A DNA stretch of 64,000 nt, taken from positions 62,001-126,000 of the forward strand of contig JAKPCO010000073.1 in assembly GCA_029553285.1 (NCBI GenBank). The letters run 5' to 3'. Shown here in pieces: positions 33,509 to 44,898 of the stretch. How positions within the stretch are numbered: position 1 is the first letter of the stretch; every line of letters begins with the position of its first letter. Source of the stretch: Methanobacteriota archaeon (GTDB lineage Archaea; Halobacteriota; Methanosarcinia; Methanotrichales; Methanotrichaceae). A program made the translations under genes and the position numbers. The notes beneath the pieces are model-generated. The model was not told the DNA's origin and did not search any database. It saw only the letters and a list, made by a program, of their open reading frames with translations.

Positions 33509-33740
33509 TGATTGGCTTGAGGTCCTGAAAGAGCTCGAGGAGATGGCGAGGTCCTCTGAGAGCAGCGTGACTGCACACTCCCTCCTCCACAGGGTGGAAG
33601 CGCTTGCAGGACGTGAGGACGTGCCGCCTGAGCTTGAGGGCAGGCTGGATATGCTGCTGATGGAGCTGACCGAGGCCTCAAGGGATGCATGCACAAACAC
33701 GAAGTGCCCGCATTACGGAAAAAGATGCAGGATGCGGTAA
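33498..33740 (+). CDS. Small conserved-looking protein with C-terminal cysteines, 80 residues
   Basis: Overlaps the marker-12 stop by 11 bases. The start chosen is MRYDDWLEVLKELEEMARSS; an in-frame GTG/ATG nine codons earlier is possible. Mostly helical, with a metal-site-like end CTNTKCPHYGKRC. The family is not recognised, but the codon use and overlap with marker 12 suggest a real co-translated partner. Confidence 0.55.
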   Translation: MRYDDWLEVLKELEEMARSSESSVTAHSLLHRVEALAGREDVPPELEGRLDMLLMELTEASRDACTNTKCPHYGKRCRMR

Positions 33741-33761
33741 CCGAGTCGTACGCCATTCATC

Positions 33762-33781
33762 CCCTCCCTGAAGAGGGAGGG
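33762..33781. repeat. 8-bp hairpin, possible IS200/IS605-type end remnant
   Basis: CCCTCCCT-GAAG-AGGGAGGG, 21 bases after the preceding stop. In the reverse direction the loop also reads CTTCAGG, as in the hairpins at 14174 and 26459. It is followed by CTTTCCTGTAAATAC and a second inverted repeat (GCGGG-CTGCAAT-CCCGC). It may equally be a terminator. Confidence 0.4.
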
Positions 33782-33858
33782 CATCCATCTGCTTTCCTGT
33801 AAATACAATGTAAATACAGACGCGGGCTGCAATCCCGCGGGTATTCAAGTTACAGGGT

Positions 33859-33966
33859 CTACCTGACGCCCGACCGGCTGTCGGACCACTTGTTCGATAT
33901 CCATGGCAGCGCAACGACCAGGACTCCGAATATCACCACAACAAGCACATGATCCATGATGCTCAT
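33859..33966 (-). CDS. 35-residue single-helix membrane microprotein
   Basis: The start ATG is preceded by a near-perfect GGGAGGTGA site at five bases. Sequence: a short polar start (MSIMDHV), one hydrophobic helix (LVVVIFGVLVVALPWI) and a basic tail (SNKWSDSRSGVR). It stands alone in the 808-base gap between the marker-12 group and gyrA. The family is unknown. It could be a small subunit of a membrane complex. Confidence 0.55.
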   Translation of the reverse strand: MSIMDHVLVVVIFGVLVVALPWISNKWSDSRSGVR

Positions 33967-34226
33967 CGATGTCACCTCCCGAGAGACAGAGCTGTACACC
34001 CTGCGATCCACTAGAACTTAAACCTTTTGACATGATTGACAACTTCTTCAGGGATTGTTTGGCACAGCAAAGACCATCTATCATCATTAATCGTGATTTT
34101 GATAACCATCTGCCAGACCGTTTCCTGGCTCAGGCCCTCTGGCGGGATGTTCTGTGGGCTCTGGAGGGGCGAGATATCAGCGATCACACAGCCGGGGATT
34201 CTTAAAAACCCATCCTTTTGGTATCG

Positions 34227-34372
34227 CTCTTATGTATTCAGCGACCTGAGGGACATGCAAGCCATTTGCTGAATGGGTTCATTCGCTCGCCATGCCTTCG
34301 ACACAGTCGAAGGTAAGTCGAAACGCTTGCATGGCATGACGGATGCCTCTTCTGGTAAGCTTATAGACAAGA
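34227..34372 (+). repeat. Dispersed intergenic element, copy R4
   Basis: Fourth copy. Blocks: CTCTTATGT, CAGCGACCTGAG, ACATGCAA, TTTGCTGAA, GTTCATTC, AAGTCGAAACG, TTGCATGGCA, CCTCTTCTGGTAAG. It carries an extra hairpin CCTTCGA-CACAG-TCGAAGG absent from the others. It directly precedes the displaced gyrB fragment. The remaining sequence of the 33967-34226 stretch shows no supported gene. Confidence 0.55.
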
Positions 34373-34390
34373 GCAAAGCTTCTTTGATGC

Positions 34391-34496
34391 GCAGGCCTGC
34401 TGTACTGAGGATGGATCTCCACAGGGATGCCACGACCGTCATCCTTCACGAGACCGAGCCGTCTCCATGGATGACCACGGACATCTCCTTGCAGTA
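34391..34496 (-). pseudogene. Displaced 106-bp copy of the gyrB N-terminal region
   Basis: Matches gyrB at 38561-38667 with two substitutions and one deleted base. It corresponds to about codons 55 to 90 of gyrB, in the same orientation. The deletion breaks the frame. It lies 53 bases downstream of the gyrA stop, as would be left by a tandem duplication of gyrBA that later decayed, or by a small recombination event. Confidence 0.88.
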
Positions 34497-34548
34497 CGGG
34501 TGCATCAGGCAGATCCCCGAACAGGAGGTTAATAGGAATACTCCACTC

Positions 34549-36939
34549 TTAATCGACCCTTGCCACGTCTGATATCTCGTCCCCTGGCTTCACGTCCATG
34601 ATCTTCACGCCCTGTGTTGCCCTTCCCTGCACCCTCACATCGGATGCGGCTATTCTGATCATAACCCCCTCCTTTGTGGTTACCAGTAGACCGTCGTCTT
34701 CGGATACAGTTATCGCGGCCACCACATCCCCTCTTCGCGTGTCTATGTTCTTGACCCCCTTGCCTCCGCGCCTCTGGAGCGGATACTCGCTTAGATCCGT
34801 CCTCTTTCCGTATCCCTGAGTGGTTATGGTGAAGAGCGTCTCGCCCTCTTTTACCACATCCATGGAGATCAGCTCATCCCCCTCGGAGAGGTTTATCGCC
34901 TTCACCCCCATCGATCCCCTCCCGCTCGCTCTCACATCCCTCTCGTGGAACCTTATCGCCTTTCCCTTCTTTGTGGCGACGATCAGCTCCCTCGAGCCGT
35001 CTGTGAGCCTGGCGGCCACAAGAGAGTCGCCGCGAAGGTTAACGGCCTTGATCCCTCCCCTTCTCGGATTGCTGAACGCCCTTATCGGGGTCTTTACGAT
35101 GCTGCCCATGCGTGTAGCGAGCACGATGTAACCATCGGTGCTGAAGCTCTCGACGGGTATCGCCTCGGTGATCCTCTCGTTCTCCTCCAGCTGCAGCAGG
35201 CTTGCTATCGATCTGCCTCTGGATACCTTGGATGCCATCGGTATCTCATAGACCCTGAGCCAGTGCGCCTTGCCCCTGTCTGTGAAGATCAGGAGGTAAT
35301 CAAGCGTCGATGCCGTGAATATATCTGTGACGAAATCCTCGCTCTTCGTCTCGGCCCCGATTCTGCCCTTTCCCCCTCTCCTCTGCATTCTGTACACAGA
35401 GAGGGGCTGGCGTTTGATGTAGCCGTTGTTTGTTATTATCACCGCGACCTCTTCCTCCTGGATTAGATCCTCAGGCCTCACGGACTCCACAGACTCCACT
35501 ATCTCTGTCCTTCTGTCATCTCCGTAGCTCTCAGCGAGTTTTCTCAGTTCATTCTTGATTATATCGAGGACCTCAGCCCTGCTCGCGAGTATTCCCCTCA
35601 ATCTTGCGATCGTGGCCTCCAGCTCTCTGGCCTCGGATGCGATCTTCTCCTGCTCAAGGCCTGTGAGCCTCTGCAGCCTCATATCCAGAATCGCCCTCGC
35701 CTGCTCCTCGCTGAGCCCGAACCGCTCCATGAGCAGATCCCTGGCCTCTGAGGGTGAGGGCGAGCCCCTGATCAGGGCTATGACATCATCTATGCTCCTG
35801 AGGGCTATCAAAATTCCCGCGAGTATGTGCGCTCTTTTCTCAGCCTGGTCGAGCTCGAAGCGGGTCCTCCTCTCGATCACCTCGGCCCTGTAGTTGATGT
35901 AGTGCTCCAGGGTCTCCTTCAGAGTAAGAGTCCTGGGCTGGCCGTCGACGAGGACGAGGTTGATTATGCCGTATGTTGTCTCAAGCTGCGTATGCTTGTG
36001 GAGCTGATTGAGCACGACCTGCGGATTCACACCCTGCTTCAGCTCCACGACCAGCCTTATCCCCTCTCTATCGGATTCATCCCTGATCTCAGAGATCCCA
36101 TCCACCCTTCCTGTCTTGACGAGCTCCGCGATGTCCTCCACGACCTTGGCCTTGTTGACCTGATACGGGAGCTCTGTGAATACTATCCTGGAGCCCCTTC
36201 GCCCCTCCTCTATCTCGGATCTGGCTCTGATCGTTATCGTGCCTCTGCCTGTGGCATAAGCGCTCTCTATGCCGCTTTTTCCCACTATGTATCCTCCGGT
36301 GGGAAAATCCGGTCCCTGGATGAAGTTCATGAGATCCGCTACAGAGGCATCGGGGTTCTCGATCAGATGGATGAGCGCATATACAACCTCTCGGAGGTTG
36401 TGAGGCGGTATGTTCGTCGCCATTCCAACAGCGATGCCTGTGGACCCGTTGACTAGGAGATTGGGAAGCCTGGATGGGAGGACAGTCGGCTCCTTCATAG
36501 AGCCGTCGTAGTTCGGCACGAAATCCACGGTGTCCTTCTCGATATCCGCTAGCATCTCGCCCGCGATCCTTGAGAGCCGGACCTCTGTGTATCGCATCGC
36601 AGCGGGCGGATCTCCATCGACCGAGCCGAAGTTTCCCTGGCCATCGATCAGGGTGTAGCGCATCGAGAAGTCCTGGGCCATCCTGACCATGGTGTCGTAG
36701 ATCGCTGCATCTCCATGCGGGTGGTACTTACCCATGACATCGCCGACTATGCGTGCGGACTTCTTGTAGGGCTGATCGAATGTCACGCCCTGCTCGTACA
36801 TGGCGTAGAGGATGCGCCTGTGAACCGGCTTCAGGCCGTCCCTGACATCGGGAAGCGCCCGCCCGACGATCACGCTCATCGCGTAATCTATGTAGGAGGA
36901 TTTCATCTCCTCTGTTACATCGACATCTATCTCTGCCAT
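34549..36939 (-). CDS. gyrA: DNA gyrase subunit A
   Basis: 796 residues, bacterial type. The N-terminal breakage-reunion domain has [20 protein letters not shown] and the active tyrosine Y117 in AAMRYTE. The C-terminal beta-pinwheel has six GyrA-box-like repeats, including QRRGGKG twice. With GyrB it introduces negative supercoils using ATP. The gene follows gyrB by three bases. Euryarchaea gained gyrase from bacteria. Confidence 0.96.
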   Translation of the reverse strand: MAEIDVDVTEEMKSSYIDYAMSVIVGRALPDVRDGLKPVHRRILYAMYEQGVTFDQPYKKSARIVGDVMGKYHPHGDAAIYDTMVRMAQDFSMRYTLIDGQGNFGSVDGDPPAAMRYTEVRLSRIAGEMLADIEKDTVDFVPNYDGSMKEPTVLPSRLPNLLVNGSTGIAVGMATNIPPHNLREVVYALIHLIENPDASVADLMNFIQGPDFPTGGYIVGKSGIESAYATGRGTITIRARSEIEEGRRGSRIVFTELPYQVNKAKVVEDIAELVKTGRVDGISEIRDESDREGIRLVVELKQGVNPQVVLNQLHKHTQLETTYGIINLVLVDGQPRTLTLKETLEHYINYRAEVIERRTRFELDQAEKRAHILAGILIALRSIDDVIALIRGSPSPSEARDLLMERFGLSEEQARAILDMRLQRLTGLEQEKIASEARELEATIARLRGILASRAEVLDIIKNELRKLAESYGDDRRTEIVESVESVRPEDLIQEEEVAVIITNNGYIKRQPLSVYRMQRRGGKGRIGAETKSEDFVTDIFTASTLDYLLIFTDRGKAHWLRVYEIPMASKVSRGRSIASLLQLEENERITEAIPVESFSTDGYIVLATRMGSIVKTPIRAFSNPRRGGIKAVNLRGDSLVAARLTDGSRELIVATKKGKAIRFHERDVRASGRGSMGVKAINLSEGDELISMDVVKEGETLFTITTQGYGKRTDLSEYPLQRRGGKGVKNIDTRRGDVVAAITVSEDDGLLVTTKEGVMIRIAASDVRVQGRATQGVKIMDVKPGDEISDVARVD

Positions 36940-36942
36940 GAA

Positions 36943-38865
<1,923 letters not shown>

Positions 38866-38937
38866 TTATGGGCTTCTACAATAAGTATCTAATCCCGGAG
38901 CATGCCGGGGAGGTAACGCTCATCAAAGCAGCCATCT

Positions 38938-39345
38938 CTAAGGGGCATCCTCTGCAGGAGCGAACTTTGTTCCGTAGTATATTATGCCCCTCTCCCCCTC
39001 CTTTCCGAGTATCCTGAAAACAGGCCTGACCCGCATGCCTATTTTCATGCTCTCAGGCGAGCAAACGACCTGTCCTGTGAGCTTCGGACCCTCGTCAAGC
39101 TGGATTATCGCTAAATTGTATGGAGTGAGCCTCTCGAAGTCCTCTGTCGCGCTGTATATCGTCGTGTATGTGATCACAGTGCCTGTCCCCCTGAACCTGT
39201 ACTCCTCCATCTGGCCCGTCCTCCTGCAGTTCGGGCAGAGAGTCCTTGGGGGGAAGTAGTACTCCCCACAGCTCTTGCAGTGCGTTCCTATCAGGTTGTA
39301 CCTCTGGGGTATGCACCTCCAGAACCTCGGAGCATTTGTCGTCGT
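38938..39345 (-). CDS. DUF35 acyl-CoA-binding zinc-ribbon/OB protein, no standard start codon
   Basis: In this frame the protein has a rubredoxin-like zinc ribbon (HCKSCGEYYFPPRTLCPNCR) and then an OB-fold (EYRFRGTGTVITYTTIYSAT onward), the full DUF35 layout. No ATG, GTG or TTG exists in frame ahead of the ribbon; the internal ATG at 39210 would delete it. A GAGGTGAT site lies right before two ACG codons (first at 39343-39345), which I use as a provisional start. DUF35 proteins bridge thiolase and HMG-CoA synthase in archaea, and both genes lie just upstream. Confidence 0.75.
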   Translation of the reverse strand, partial: TTTNAPRFWRCIPQRYNLIGTHCKSCGEYYFPPRTLCPNCRRTGQMEEYRFRGTGTVITYTTIYSATEDFERLTPYNLAIIQLDEGPKLTGQVVCSPESMKIGMRVRPVFRILGKEGERGIIYYGTKFAPAEDAP

Positions 39346-39349
39346 GGTA

Positions 39350-40513
39350 TCACCTCGAGAGTATGTGCACCAGTGCGGTTCCTCCGGAGCCGCCGACGTT
39401 GTGCGTCAGGCCGACCTCAGCATCAACCACCTGACGTTTGCCAGCCTCGCCCCTCAGCTGTAGCACGATCTCGTACGCCTGCTTTATGCCCGTGGCGCCC
39501 ACAGGATGGCCGCATGCCTTCAGCCCCCCGGATGTGTTGACTGCGACGTCCCCTCCGATGGAGGTTCTCCCCTCCTCTGTTGCCTTCCCCCCCTCTCCCT
39601 TCGGGAAGAATCCGAGATCCTCGATGGCCAGGATCTCTCCTATGGTGAAGCAGTCATGGACCTCTGCCACATCGATGTCCTGTGGGGTTAACCGCGCCTG
39701 AGCAAATGCCTTCTTCGCTGCATAGACAGTCGCGTCCAGCGTTGTAATGTCTCTCCGGTCGTGGAGCGCGAGGCTGTCGCTCGCCTGCGCGCTTGCCAGG
39801 ATCCTGATGGGCGTGTCGCAGTATCTGGATGCGATATCTGAGGGCGCGAGAACAACCGCAGCCGCTCCGTCAGTTATCGGCGAGCAGTCCAGGACCCTGA
39901 GAGGATCCGCGACCAGAGGAGAGCTGATGACATCCTCCACTTTTATCTCCGTATGGTACTGAGCGATCGGATTCATATGGCCGTGGTGGTGGTTCTTCAC
40001 GGCCACCTGCGCGAGCTGCTCTCTTGTCGTGCCGTATCTTCGCATGTGAAGCCTCGCGATCATCGCATAAAGCGCCGGGAATGTCGCACCGAAGAAGCAC
40101 TCCCACTCCCTGTCTGCAGCTGCTGCAAGAGCATCCGCCGCTACGCCACTTGAGACATCGGTCATCTTCTCAACGCCGGCTGCTATGACTATGTCCGCAT
40201 AACCGCTGGCGACCGCCAGGAACGCCTCGCGGAGTGCAAGGCCGCCGGATGCGCATGCAGCCTCGACCCTGGTCGATGGTATGTGCAGCCTTGAGAGGCC
40301 TGCATAGTCCGCTATCAGAGCGCCTATGTGCTCCTGCTCCACGAACCTGCCGCCGCTCATGTTTCCAACATAGAGAGCGTCTATGGCCTCGCCTGTGACA
40401 CCAGCGTCCTCTATCGCGGCTATTCCCGTCTCCACGACCAGATCGCGCAGGGAGCTGTCCCAGCGCTCGCCGAACCGGGTGCATCCGACCCCGATGATTG
40501 ATACCGGTCTCAT
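39350..40513 (-). CDS. Acetyl-CoA C-acetyltransferase (thiolase)
   Basis: 387 residues. Nucleophile cysteine in [15 protein letters not shown] near residue 90, the acid/base histidine region [13 protein letters not shown], and C-terminal [20 protein letters not shown]. It condenses two acetyl-CoA to acetoacetyl-CoA for HMG-CoA synthesis. It overlaps HMG-CoA synthase by four bases and forms with it and DUF35 the archaeal channel complex. Confidence 0.94.
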   Translation of the reverse strand: MRPVSIIGVGCTRFGERWDSSLRDLVVETGIAAIEDAGVTGEAIDALYVGNMSGGRFVEQEHIGALIADYAGLSRLHIPSTRVEAACASGGLALREAFLAVASGYADIVIAAGVEKMTDVSSGVAADALAAAADREWECFFGATFPALYAMIARLHMRRYGTTREQLAQVAVKNHHHGHMNPIAQYHTEIKVEDVISSPLVADPLRVLDCSPITDGAAAVVLAPSDIASRYCDTPIRILASAQASDSLALHDRRDITTLDATVYAAKKAFAQARLTPQDIDVAEVHDCFTIGEILAIEDLGFFPKGEGGKATEEGRTSIGGDVAVNTSGGLKACGHPVGATGIKQAYEIVLQLRGEAGKRQVVDAEVGLTHNVGGSGGTALVHILSR

Positions 40514-41562
40514 AACCTGAGCTTCCCCTTGTGCTTCGCGTATCTCGCGTAGTCGATGTACTCCGCTATTGCTATGTAATCCCTCACGCTCGGGGCTCGA
40601 TCCCTGATATCATCTATCCTCTCTGTGACCATGATGCTGAATGCATCGCTTCCCGCGCCGGAGCCGAAGCTGGTGACGAATATGCTCTCCCCTGGTCTCG
40701 CCTGGTCGAGCGTCGCTGCCAGGCCGATCAGCGTCGAGCCGGAGTAGGTGTTTCCTATGAGCGGAACCACAAGCCCTGGGGCGATCTGCTCCTTTGTGAA
40801 TCCGAGCTTTGCCGCGACCCTTACCGGGAACTTTCCGTTGGGCTGGTGGAAGACAGCATAATCGTAATCCTCTGGTTTTCTCCCCAGCATCTTCATGAGC
40901 CCCCTGGCGGCAGAGGTCACGTGCTTGAAGTATGCCGGCTCCCCTGTGAACCTACCGCCGTGCTCCGGATACGGCATGCCCTCCCTACGCCAGAAATCCG
41001 GGGTATCGGTGGTGAATGAGTATGTGCCCTCTATCTCCGCGATGAGATCCCCGACGCCCACAACATATGCTGCCCCGCCTGCAGCTGCTGTGTATTCCAG
41101 AGCATCGCCCGGGGCGCCCTGACTCACGTCTGCGCCTATGGCCAGCCCCAGATCTATCATGCCTGACCTGACGAGACCGAGACATGCCTGGATGGCTGCG
41201 GTGCCCGCCTTGCAGGCGAACTCCATATCAGCAACGGTATGAGAATGAGAACAGCCGATAGCCTCGCCGACGATGGTGCCGGTCGGCTTCACAGCGTATG
41301 GATGGCTCTCGGAGCCTGTGTAGATGGCGCCTATCCTGCGTGGATCGATATTCGCCCTGGATACGGCATTTCTGGCGGCCTCAACAGCGATGGTGGCGGT
41401 ATCTTCATCCAGGTCAGGGACCGCCTTCTCGTAGACGTTGAGTCCCCGCGCGACATCCTCCACCTCTCCCCAGACCCTGGCAATCTCATCGACCTTTATC
41501 CTGTACCTGGGAATGTAAACACCGTAGCTGACTATACCGACGCCCAAGTGATCCCCTCTCAT
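40510..41562 (-). CDS. Hydroxymethylglutaryl-CoA synthase
   Basis: 350 residues. [15 protein letters not shown] start, active-site cysteine in [15 protein letters not shown] (near residue 114), [17 protein letters not shown], and [14 protein letters not shown]. It makes HMG-CoA, the entry to mevalonate and archaeal isoprenoid lipids. Coupled by ATGA overlaps both to the thiolase and to its upstream HTH regulator. Confidence 0.95.
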   Translation of the reverse strand: MRGDHLGVGIVSYGVYIPRYRIKVDEIARVWGEVEDVARGLNVYEKAVPDLDEDTATIAVEAARNAVSRANIDPRRIGAIYTGSESHPYAVKPTGTIVGEAIGCSHSHTVADMEFACKAGTAAIQACLGLVRSGMIDLGLAIGADVSQGAPGDALEYTAAAGGAAYVVGVGDLIAEIEGTYSFTTDTPDFWRREGMPYPEHGGRFTGEPAYFKHVTSAARGLMKMLGRKPEDYDYAVFHQPNGKFPVRVAAKLGFTKEQIAPGLVVPLIGNTYSGSTLIGLAATLDQARPGESIFVTSFGSGAGSDAFSIMVTERIDDIRDRAPSVRDYIAIAEYIDYARYAKHKGKLRL

Positions 41563-42278
41563 ATCCTGCTCAGGCTGCTGGATAGCTCCTCTGGCGAGAG
41601 CAGCGTGGTAAGAAGGGGTATGTTCTCCACCCTTGCGATCTTGACAGCTACCGGATCCACGCGCTCAGCCTCTATGCCCTGAAGTATGACCGCTCCTGGT
41701 TTCAGGTTTGAAACCCGTATCGCGACCAGCGGCGATCTCCCCCTTGTGACACCTGTGAATATAAGCGCTCTGGCAGTGCTTCGGCCGTAGATCTTGTAGA
41801 ACTGCTCGGGCAGAAGCTCCAGTATCGCCTTTATGCTATCGATTATCGTGTAGCCGTTGATCTGCACGTCCGTGCTCCCGCATATAAGCGTCGCATCTAT
41901 CTCGGCCATGAACTCCGCAAGCGTAACCGGCCTGGCATACTCACAGACAGAGCATATCGCGCTGAGTCCAACCATGTCGCCGAACATGCTCTCGTATGCG
42001 CGCAGCACATTGCATCCTCTCAGCTCATCTATCTTGAGAAGCGCATCGATGATCTTGCTGACTATCAGTATGCCTGGTGATCGTCGTCTTCCGCTCTCGT
42101 AGTCGCTTATCACGCTTGGTGATATGCCCAGGTAGTTCGAGAGCTCGGTCTGGCTTATCCCGAAGTTCCGGCGCCACTTTCTGAGGGTCTCGCCAGGGTT
42201 CTGGGAAAGCGTGATCTCGCCGGCGATCTTCTCGGCCAGCAAGCCCCTGATGTTTGAGAACTCCCCCTCAGAATTCAT
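41559..42278 (-). CDS. HTH (XRE/Cro-type) transcriptional regulator of the HMG-CoA operon
   Basis: 239 residues from the ATG giving [20 protein letters not shown]. The helix-turn-helix is [20 protein letters not shown] (near residues 37 to 56). The C-terminal half looks ligand-binding ([19 protein letters not shown]). It overlaps the HMG-CoA synthase gene by four bases, an arrangement conserved in euryarchaea, so it likely senses an isoprenoid or acyl-CoA signal. A TATA box 28 bases upstream predicts a leaderless start. Confidence 0.9.
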   Translation of the reverse strand: MNSEGEFSNIRGLLAEKIAGEITLSQNPGETLRKWRRNFGISQTELSNYLGISPSVISDYESGRRRSPGILIVSKIIDALLKIDELRGCNVLRAYESMFGDMVGLSAICSVCEYARPVTLAEFMAEIDATLICGSTDVQINGYTIIDSIKAILELLPEQFYKIYGRSTARALIFTGVTRGRSPLVAIRVSNLKPGAVILQGIEAERVDPVAVKIARVENIPLLTTLLSPEELSSSLSRI

Positions 42279-42300
42279 GCCAGTTAACTCGAGCAACTAG

Positions 42301-42310
42301 AATATAAAGG
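42301..42310 (-). promoter_or_regulatory. TATA box of the mevalonate-entry operon
   Basis: The minus strand reads CCTTTATATT, about 28 bases before the regulator ATG at 42278. Confidence 0.65.
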
Positions 42311-42364
42311 TGGCGAAATGTCGTTCGTCATTTAACGAAAGTGAGAGGGGACACAAAAGAGAGA

Positions 42365-42450
42365 TGCGCCGACCGGGATTCGAACCCGGGTTGTAGGCTT
42401 TCTTCGGGATGCTTGGAAGGCCCAAGTCATAACCGCTAGACCATCGGCGC
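42365..42450 (-). tRNA. tRNA-Gly(UCC) with a 14-nt intron
   Basis: Acceptor GCGCCGA/TCGGCGC, discriminator A; D stem GTC/GAC; anticodon stem TGGGC/GCCTA; T arm CCGGG-TTCGAAT-CCCGG. The 14-base intron (42400-42413) follows position 37. The splice fold is central helix CTTC/GAAG with bulges CAA and AAA, and only a short loop in place of the inner helix. The spliced loop is CTTCCAA, anticodon TCC; the mature length is 72. Confidence 0.9.
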
Positions 42451-42605
42451 GCCCGCCAATCTCTCTCATGCCAGACTTTTAATGCTTTCGATTGAGCACA
42501 TCTTGATTGCCTGATCCCCTTAGGTTGCTCCTCCACTTACCAAGCATGAGATGGAGGGGTCAGCCTCCGTCGGATCGTTTCTGGGCGAAACTGTATTGCA
42601 TTACA

Positions 42606-42723
42606 CTCTTAAGTGTTTAGCAACTTGCAGGTTGTGCAATGTGGTTGCTGAACGCACTTATTCATTAACCAAGAATGCATGGCAGGACCAGTGCTTCTAC
42701 TGGCAAGTTATCATATGGATAAG
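42606..42723 (+). repeat. Dispersed intergenic element, copy R3
   Basis: Third copy and the most symmetric: AGCAAC/GTTGCT stem enclosing TTGCA-GGTTG-TGCAA, then GCATGGCAGGACCAGTGCTTC, with CCAGT-GCTTCT-ACTGG hairpin, CAAGTTATCA and ATGGATAAG. It fills most of the gap 42451-42808 between the tRNA-Gly gene and the next minus-strand gene; no other feature is supported there. Confidence 0.65.
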
Positions 42724-42808
42724 TGCGGCGGGGTTTATGGAATTTCATCACAGGGACACACTCTTGCATGTACCTCATGTCACTCGCGTGGAGAATGCGG
42801 CATGCGCT

Positions 42809-44131
42809 TTACACGCCCATCCGGTTCAGGTGTTTGCGTATCGCGTCAGCAAGCATGTTATCGGGATCGATGAGCTCGTACCTAACAGAGGTCGATGGTT
42901 TGTTTATGCTCATCACGCGGCGCAGGTCAACCGGCGTGGCAATGATCACCGCGTCACAGTCGCATCTGTTTATGCTCTCCTCGAGCTCTCTCATCTGCTC
43001 CGGGTAATAGCCGAGCGCGGGAAGGGCATCTTTAATGTGAACGTATCTTTCGAGCGTCTCACGGATACTTCCGACGACGAACGGCCTGGGGTCCACGATC
43101 TCCGATGCGCCGCAGATCGCCGCTGCGATCCTGCCGGCCCCTGATGGCATCCCTCCGTGTGTCAGCGTGGGGCCGTCCTCGATCACGAGAACCCTCCTGC
43201 CCTTAATGAGATCCGGGTCCTCGACGCTTATGGCGGATGCGGCTTTAAACACCATCGCCCTGGGATTGAGCTGTGCAGCGTTGTTCTCTATGGATGCAGC
43301 AGCATCCTCAGGAGCTGTGTTCACCTTGTTTATCACGATGATATCAGCGCATCTGAAGTTGACGCTCCCAGGGTAGTATGTGAGCTCGTGCCCGGGGCGC
43401 ATCGCGTCCGCCACAGTGATCCAGAGGTCAGGTTTTACAAAAGGAAGATCGTTGTTTCCGCCATCCCAGACTATGATATCTGCCTCCCTCTCAGCCGCCC
43501 TGAGAACCATCTCGTAGTCAACGCCAGCATAAACAGCTGTGCCCATCCTGATGTGAGCCTCGTACTCCTCGCGCTCCTCTATCGTCAGGCCGGCCGAATC
43601 CAGCTCTTCAAGGGATGAGTACCTCCTGGCCGCTTCTTCGAGCAGATCTCTGTACGGCATGGGGTGGCGGATCACCACAGGATTCAGGCCAGAAGATCTC
43701 AGCTGATTTACGATGTACCTGGCGGTCTGGCTCTTTCCTGCGCCCGTCCTCACCGCGCACACGGCAACAACCGGTTTTGATGAGCGGAGCATCGTCCTCT
43801 GGCCCACAAGCTCGAAATCCGCGCCGCAGGAGAGCACCCTGGATGCGATCTCCATGACCTCCTGGTTGCTCAGATCGCTGTATGCGAGAACGCATCTGTC
43901 GACATCCATCTCTCTGATCAACCTCTCGAGATCGCTCTCAGGGAAGATGGGTATTCCGTCAGGATACAGTGGACCCGCGAGTTCAGATGGATACAAGCGA
44001 AATGCGATGTTCGGTATCTGGGCGGCCGTGAAACCCACCACAAGATGCTCGGGATCGGAGCGGTATAGCACATTGAAGTTATGGAAGTCCCGCCCTGCGG
44101 CCCCTAGGATCAGGACTCTCTCTCCGGGCAT
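42809..44131 (-). CDS. Cyclic 2,3-diphosphoglycerate synthetase-like GTPase
   Basis: 440 residues from MPGERVLILGAAGRDFHNFN. P-loop VRTGAGKSQTARYIV near residue 140, WDGGNNDLPFVKPD and VLVIEDGPTLTHGGMPSGAG. These match the archaeal protein family that includes cyclic 2,3-diphosphoglycerate synthetase, which makes a compatible solute and phosphate store in some methanogens. Many family members have no proven role, so the solute function is likely but not certain. A TATA-like box about 30 bases upstream suggests a leaderless start. Confidence 0.8.
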   Translation of the reverse strand: MPGERVLILGAAGRDFHNFNVLYRSDPEHLVVGFTAAQIPNIAFRLYPSELAGPLYPDGIPIFPESDLERLIREMDVDRCVLAYSDLSNQEVMEIASRVLSCGADFELVGQRTMLRSSKPVVAVCAVRTGAGKSQTARYIVNQLRSSGLNPVVIRHPMPYRDLLEEAARRYSSLEELDSAGLTIEEREEYEAHIRMGTAVYAGVDYEMVLRAAEREADIIVWDGGNNDLPFVKPDLWITVADAMRPGHELTYYPGSVNFRCADIIVINKVNTAPEDAAASIENNAAQLNPRAMVFKAASAISVEDPDLIKGRRVLVIEDGPTLTHGGMPSGAGRIAAAICGASEIVDPRPFVVGSIRETLERYVHIKDALPALGYYPEQMRELEESINRCDCDAVIIATPVDLRRVMSINKPSTSVRYELIDPDNMLADAIRKHLNRMGV

Positions 44132-44200
44132 GAGGTTTTGTGGGATGAACCACAACAATAACTTTTTCCAGGAGGATCATTATGATCATGGTGATCGGGC

Positions 44201-44713
44201 ATGATAGAACTGCTGAGAAGCAGGAGGAGCATAAGGAGGTACAAGGCAAAGGAGATCGAGCCTGAGAAGATTGAGATCTTAAAGGAAGCTGCTCTGAGAT
44301 CCCCGACATCCCGGGGAATAAACCCGTGGAGGTTCTTTTTCATAAGAGACAGGAAGAAGCTTGAGGAGCTATCGCGCGCAAAGGAAAGCGGTTCATCGTT
44401 TCTCAAAGACGCCCGTCTGGGGGTTGTCGTCTGCGCTAAGGAGAGTGAGTCAGATGTTTGGATAGAGGACTGCTCTATAGCATCCATAATCATGCAGCTA
44501 ACCGCTCACAGCCTTGGCCTGGGATCCTGCTGGATCCAGATAAGAAACAGGATGCACAGTGCAGACAAGACCTCTGAGGAGTACGTCAGGGAGGTTCTCC
44601 GCCTTCCGGCAGATCTCCGTGTGGAGTCGATCATCGCCTTCGGCTACCCTGATGAGGTCAAGCAGCCAATGCCAGCGGAAGATCTGGAGTACGGGAAGAT
44701 AACATCCGACTGA
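44201..44713 (+). CDS. Nitroreductase-family flavoprotein
   Basis: 170 residues. SRRSIRRYKAKEIE near residue 8 contacts FMN, then ALRSPTSRGINPWRFFFI and the dimer-interface helix IMQLTAHSLGLGSCWIQIRN. It probably reduces a quinone- or nitro-like acceptor with NAD(P)H or F420; the substrate is unknown. ATG with GGTGATC upstream. It is divergent from the GTPase gene. Confidence 0.88.
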   Translation: MIELLRSRRSIRRYKAKEIEPEKIEILKEAALRSPTSRGINPWRFFFIRDRKKLEELSRAKESGSSFLKDARLGVVVCAKESESDVWIEDCSIASIIMQLTAHSLGLGSCWIQIRNRMHSADKTSEEYVREVLRLPADLRVESIIAFGYPDEVKQPMPAEDLEYGKITSD

Positions 44714-44898
44714 AAAGACCGTTCGTATCACATCGGTTAAGGCAGCCTGACGCAAGAATAGATCAATAATTTTTACAAGGGTGTTATCTTGAAGTTAAGC
44801 ATTATGTCTGTTGATATCGATCTCATCAAGTGCACACATACGATAGTAGAAAATTGTTAAATATTCATCGTATTATGTTGCATAGGAACCCTTAACCG

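Noticed and set aside
33967-34272. Open frames of 78 to 80 codons in the gap before gyrA
   Set aside because: Overlapping frames on both strands, no ribosome sites and no protein-like composition. The region is better explained by repeats and the microprotein.
42551-43144. 197-codon frame on the + strand
   Set aside because: It starts in the R3 repeat and runs antisense through the end of the GTPase gene. It is a shadow frame.
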